A stretch of DNA of 32,417 bases from Nemertoderma westbladi (lineage: Eukaryota > Xenacoelomorpha > Nemertodermatida > Nemertodermatidae). Under the pieces are notes generated by a model. It ran no database searches. It saw nothing but the letters and a program-made list of their open reading frames with translations, and was not told where the DNA came from. Each line of letters opens with the position of its first letter. Position 1 is the first letter of the stretch. Made by a program: the position numbers and the translations under genes. Below are positions 28,751-32,417 of the stretch, one piece after another. The stretch spans positions 1 through 32,417 of the forward strand of contig JAUCBJ010004316.1 in the NCBI GenBank assembly GCA_032718475.1. The letters are read 5' to 3'.

Positions 28751-28760
28751 TTGTTCTGCT
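28750..28760. repeat. Target-site duplication of LINE B2, 3' copy
   Basis: GTTGTTCTGCT here and at 29649-29659 (12 bases if the next A, shared with the tail, is counted). Confidence 0.88.
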
Positions 28761-29648
28761 ACTACTACTACTAGGATCGGCATGCTGCATTGCAGCTGCA
28801 TTTTTAAGAATGCTGTGCCGGCTTATCGACAAAATTGCACCGCCACAACTCCCTATCACCCATGACATTTGCTAGATCATCCGCATCTTCAAGGCCAGTG
28901 TCCTTTAAGATGCGTCTCAAGAAAGTCATGGGCTGTCCACCATGCGTATTCACTCCATGAGGCTGCCAAAGTACAAGATTATGCACTGGATGGTCCTCAC
29001 GGCGAAAGCAATGTCCTGCAAAGCGGAGGCGATTTTGTTCTAGTGTCAAGCTTGGTGGAACCAATGAGACACCTCCAATGTTATATAGTGTCTGGTTGGA
29101 GATGTGTGCATTGTACTTGACACAATAAACCCGGCGTAGCATTCTTGTGAATGTGCCATCCAGAGATTTGGTGTCCTCAGCAGTTAGAGCCCAGCATGGA
29201 CTCCCATAAAGGAGTACTGGAACTACTGCTGCTCTAAATAACCGGACCTTAAGTTTCCGATTAATTCTCGGTGACTTCCAAATCCTGGAAAGCCTATTCA
29301 AGGCTGCCCATGCCTTTCCCTTACGTATTCGAAGGTCCTCACCTGACTTCCGGATCCATGATCCCAGGTAACAGAAGTCATCCACATGCTCAAGCATACC
29401 ATCTTTTGAGCTTATGCTCATCCGATCAGAGACTTGCTGAGGACTTTCAAAGTTAACTGTCAAAATTTTGGTCTTTCTGGAGTTAATAAAAAGACCAACA
29501 CTAGAAGCAGCATGTTCTAATGAGCTGAGGAGCCGTTGGGCTCCCTCTAGTGATTCTGAGAGTACTCCTAAGTCATCAGCAAAGTCTAGATCAGTTAGGT
29601 ACTTGGCAGGATTTCCTCGACTTCTGGAGCCAGTAGGTGGAGTAGGTG
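28761..29648 (-). mobile_element. LINE B2: 5'-truncated copy inserted into LINE B1
   Basis: 888 bp. It starts just upstream of the RT catalytic motif (GSRSRGNPAKYL) and ends with (TAG)n at 28761-28773. It lies between 11-bp duplications inside the B1 endonuclease/linker boundary. Its sequence is nearly identical to the 3' part of B1 (24451-25180), so an element has jumped into a copy of its own family. Confidence 0.88.
28804..29645 (-). pseudogene. LINE B2: C-terminal half of reverse transcriptase
   Basis: One open frame containing LDFADDLGVLSES, GLFINSRKTKILTVNF, YLGSWIRKSGEDLRIRKGK, VLLYGSPCWAL and RLRFAGHCFRREDHPVHNLV, ending RELWRCNFVDKPAQHS. It keeps the region deleted from B1 near 25047 and the last ~25 codons missing there, and so gives the reference for the family's 3' end. 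The start is a truncation point, not a true gene start. Confidence 0.82.
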
Positions 29649-30008
29649 GTTGTTCTGCTAGCACGCAGACTAAGTCTTACCTTGGCCACAATATGGCGGT
29701 GATCACTGGAGAAGGGTCGAAGTGTAAATGCATTACAGTCTTGTATAGAGCTCCTGTACTTCCTACGAAACAGAATATGGTCTATCTGGGACTTGTGACC
29801 ACTGGGTCCACTATGAGTCCATAGCTTTCCAGTTCGCTTCTTGAACTGGGTTCCAGCCGAAAACAATCCATTTCCAGAGATAAAATCCTGAAGATGGACG
29901 GAATTTCGGTTGACACTATTGCTATAGACCCAGGGCGACGTAGGTGATTGATGCAGACTTGCATTAAAGTCTCCCAGGAATGTTAAGAATGCATGCTGAT
30001 CCACTCCA
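29649..30008 (-). pseudogene. LINE B1: C-terminal half of endonuclease domain
   Basis: AFLTFLGDFNASLHQ carries the conserved GDFN motif. HKSQIDHILFRRKYRSS and FSSDHRHIVAKVRLSLRAS carry the catalytic SDH. A frameshift at about 30008 separates it from the N-terminal half. Residues after RASRTT are read into the inserted B2 copy and are not part of the protein. Confidence 0.8.
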
Positions 30009-30707
30009 TCAGTAGAGATTGTGGTATAAATTTTCCACCTCCTCTACAGGGACAACACTAGTTGGAGAGTAGCACACAATCAGAACCACCTGAGGAAACT
30101 TCTTAGCCAGTCTTCCAGAACATGAGAAGTGGCAACGGATGATGCGGTTAGAGATTTGGTCTATTTTGTCCAATGCTGCATGTGCAGTTGGATTCATCAA
30201 TAGACCAATACCACCATTGTCACTATCATCTGCTGACACAAGGGCGAGTCGCCAACCGCCCCCCATGTCCTTAATCAGAACCTCATCAGTCTGTCCAGTC
30301 TGCATTCGGTGCTCTTGAACACCCACTGCACTAAGAGAAAGCTTATCTGCCAAGGCAGTCAGCTCACCTTGTCGCATTGGGGACCCGAGTGTTAGGGTGT
30401 TTACTGAGGCTAGTCTTGTGACTTGCCTCAGATTCAACAATGGCTTTGTTGGTCGCGGTGGAACATGAGAGTAGCCTCCAACTCCAGAATCCCCCTCCCC
30501 CTCACAATCTGGCCTCCCTGGTGACCCAGGGTTTGGGCCAGAAAGGTCATCAGGAAAGGGACTCAAAGAATTGTTGGCTTCTCTCTCTCCAGTACGGGGT
30601 GAGACAGGCAGCCGGTCAGGAGATAACTGACGCCTATGAGGCCGATTGTGTCCGGTAATTCCACTGGCCTCTAGTGGCCGGACCTCCGCATTAATAATGT
30701 AATCCAT
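30009..30707 (-). pseudogene. LINE B1: N-terminus and start of endonuclease domain
   Basis: First ATG at 30707 (MDYIINAEVRPL). A proline-rich stretch of about 100 residues leads into LASVNTLTLGSPMRQGELTA and SAVGVQEHRM, matching the APE start where N and E bind the metal ion. Frame ends at a stop at 30009 where it should continue in another frame. Confidence 0.75.
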
Positions 30708-31205
30708 AGTGGGTGGTTGGGGGGTGCTTTTTTGCCGAGTCAGCTCTCGGGGCAAATACCAAACCCTGGTTTACCGTTCCACAGGGTGGGTGTCGCAGTG
30801 GAGACAGATATGAGGCCCATCACCCATACTCTGACGCACATGACCCACCATTGGCTGTGCAGCTCATCTGCTGGGTCATGCCCTGTACCCCTGCTGCCAG
30901 GTGCAGGTCGCAGTGAAGTGTACTCAGAGTGGACATGAGAACACTCTACTCCTGACCAGCCATTGGTAGATCACCATCTGCCTGGCCAGGCCATATACCC
31001 AATAGCCAAGCAGCCAAGTATATGGGTCCTTAATCCAGGACCAACGGCGTCCTTATCCCAGAACGATGGGGGTCCTAGTTACAGGACCAGATTTGCCCTA
31101 GTAAGAGGGTCTATGCAGCTACAGGTGGCACCTCCTTTATGCTGCATGGAGGTGGCAAGTTTTCTTGATCAATGACCTAGAATACCTGACCTGACCCGAG
31201 CCTTG
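30708..31205 (-). other. GC-rich 5' region of LINE B1
   Basis: About 500 bp, markedly richer in G+C than the DNA beyond 31205, with no convincing frame on the minus strand. Taken as the LINE's 5' untranslated/promoter region. Its far boundary is set by the drop in GC and the start of the next inverted repeat. Confidence 0.5.
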
Positions 31206-31426
31206 CCCACAAATAAATAAAATTAGATTCGCCATTGTTCATAATTAGCACAATAAAGCTTTTACGGCCATAAATAATATATAAATAATATATAAATTAT
31301 AACCGTTACGGCACGAGTGATTTTGTTTTCCGAGCGACAGCGAGGGAATTAATAGAACGAGGGACGTAAAAGCCCTAATGTGCTAATTATGAACAATGGT
31401 TGAATCTAATTTTATTTATTTGTGGG
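31206..31426. mobile_element. Palindromic MITE-like element
   Basis: The left arm 31206-31250 is the reverse complement of 31381-31426 with a single small mismatch/indel; weaker pairing continues another 20 bases inward (GCTTTTACG against CGTAAAAGC). No coding capacity. No convincing target duplication was found, so exact ends are uncertain. Confidence 0.75.
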
Positions 31427-32131
31427 GAATTATTTGTAGTTGTGCACTCAAACTTTCTAGAAGAACCTAATAATGACGCGGTGACATACTGGATATACAT
31501 AGTAAAATGTATGGCGTACTGAGAAATAATGTCGCACTGCGTTATAAACTTGGAAAGTATGTCGCCCTGGCGATTTGGTAGGCGAAATTAATTCCATACA
31601 TATAAATAAAATACAATATTATATACTAATCAGTGCTAATAAATAAAAAAAGCTAATATAAATAAAAATGCTAAAAAGGCAAAAATAAATTATTCACACT
31701 TCGTTTAAACTGTTCTAGAACAAACAAAAAAATATCTTCCAAACATAAATATTTTATAAAAAATATCCAGAACATTTTCTGCACGCAAAATAACAAGTAA
31801 GCCTACTTAGTACAGAGCCCGTACTAACTACTGTTACTGTAGCTAGAATAAACATTTTAGATTATCCAACTCAACAATAATACTCGAAGAAACTGCAATA
31901 CACCAAACTCGTAGTCTCAGCTTAAGCGAAATATAACGAAATATTGTATTAAAATACTAAATGTCAAACCGTGGATAAGACGTTATGCTATGGAGTTCAA
32001 ACTCAATAAAATTCATTCAATTTTTTCAATATAAGTCGTAATTAGTCATTGCGAACGGATCTGATATACTCCGGGTGTGTCAGATTACAATACGATATTA
32101 ACTTCCTACAAGTGTATGGAAGCATAAAGAG
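31427..32131. other. AT-rich non-coding DNA upstream of the right-edge frame
   Basis: No gene. Degenerate GCTAATATAAATAAAAATGCTA words near 31620-31690. It could hold the promoter for the frame beginning at 32132. Confidence 0.5.
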
Positions 32132-32417
32132 ATGGCTGAGGCGAATCAGCTGTTACCAACAACTCGGGATATCGTTGTTGATTATGTTGTACACTTTCTC
32201 CGCCAATCTGATATGGCTGTACCTAGGCGGTACCAACACATACCATCGGCACCACAATCGAATGCCGCTAATACAATGAGAGATTACGGAAGGTACTTTA
32301 TTGAAAGATACGTTGAATCCAATGAGGATATAAGGGAAACAATCAAACAAGAGATTGAATTCCTAGCAGGGAACTTCATGTCTGAATCCTCAATTATTCG
32401 TAAGGCAAAGTTAAAAC
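32132..32417 (+). CDS. Unidentified open frame running off the window (partial)
   Basis: ATG at 32132 with a good context (G at -3 and +4) opens 95 codons without a stop to the last base. The product begins MAEANQLLPTTRDIVVDYVV and later has a charged, probably helical stretch around RYFIERYVESNEDIRETIKQ. No family recognised. It could be the first exon of a host gene or another transposon protein. Overlapping frames at 32049-32279 (+) and 32153-32350 (-) look less protein-like. Confidence 0.5.
   Translation, partial: MAEANQLLPTTRDIVVDYVVHFLRQSDMAVPRRYQHIPSAPQSNAANTMRDYGRYFIERYVESNEDIRETIKQEIEFLAGNFMSESSIIRKAKLK

Larger units (their letters stand above)
24451..31205 (-). mobile_element. APE-type, RTE-like LINE (copy B1), split by two nested LINEs
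   Basis: Reading leftward from about 31205: a GC-rich 5' region, an apurinic endonuclease domain, a linker, RT, and the C-terminal RT region ending at 24451. Two insertions (28761-29648 and 25726-28130) split it. Without them it is about 3.4 kb, the usual size for RTE elements. Frameshifts and two internal RT deletions make it dead. The extreme 3' end with its tail is missing; similarity to copy B2 stops at 24451. Confidence 0.8.

Noticed and set aside
29591-29648. Extension of the LINE B1 endonuclease frame past RASRTT
   Set aside because: This part reads out of frame into the inserted B2 copy, after the duplication GTTGTTCTGCT.
30713-31175. Plus-strand frames in the GC-rich block
   Set aside because: Short, no protein similarity, and the block fits the 5' region of the minus-strand LINE.

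Overview
This window is animal-type nuclear DNA made almost entirely of mobile elements, most of them inserted into one another. Supporting signs are BEL/Pao-type and APE-type LINE retroelements, AATAAA poly(A) signals, Kozak-like ATG contexts, AT-rich spacers and minisatellites. Repeated TAGGCCTA and ACCGGT words suggest a marine invertebrate, perhaps an echinoderm, but that is only an impression. I see no certain host gene; the best candidate is an open frame cut by the right edge.

Region 1 (1-8066) is a cut-and-paste DNA transposon interrupted by a relative. The outer element starts at base 1 and ends at 8066 with a perfect 29-bp terminal inverted repeat (TIR). It carries a HECT-type ubiquitin-ligase-like gene on the minus strand and a short, probably frameshifted gene with a transposase-like helix-turn-helix. 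Its right terminal repeat was hit by a second element (4451-8040), flanked by the 6-bp target duplication GTAAAT. The inner element encodes a DDE integrase-like transposase. In both elements a short TIR is followed by short tandem repeats in inverted orientation, but the repeat units are unrelated.

Region 2 (8067-9218) is non-coding and holds a 68-bp minisatellite with one inverted unit that forms a 30-bp hairpin arm.

Region 3 (9219-21840) is a 12.6-kb LTR retrotransposon on the minus strand. Its 1254-bp LTRs look identical and its target duplication is GTTTT. It has a 1561-codon open Gag-protease frame of BEL/Pao type, but reverse transcriptase, most of RNase H and integrase are missing. 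A second zinc-knuckle frame lies near the 3' LTR and is interrupted by a TGA. This looks like a recently mobilised element that depends on enzymes supplied in trans.

Region 4 (21841-24450) contains the 3' end of a LINE on the plus strand. It is split by a 781-bp insertion with a 12-bp target duplication, odd direct-plus-inverted ends, and a hammerhead-ribozyme-like core.

Region 5 (24451-31205) is one APE-type (RTE-like) LINE on the minus strand. It is interrupted by a second LINE family (25726-28130) and by a 5'-truncated copy of its own family (28761-29648). Both insertions keep target duplications and (TAG)n tails.

Region 6 (31206-32417) has a palindromic MITE-like element, AT-rich DNA, and the start of an unidentified open frame at 32132 that runs off the window.
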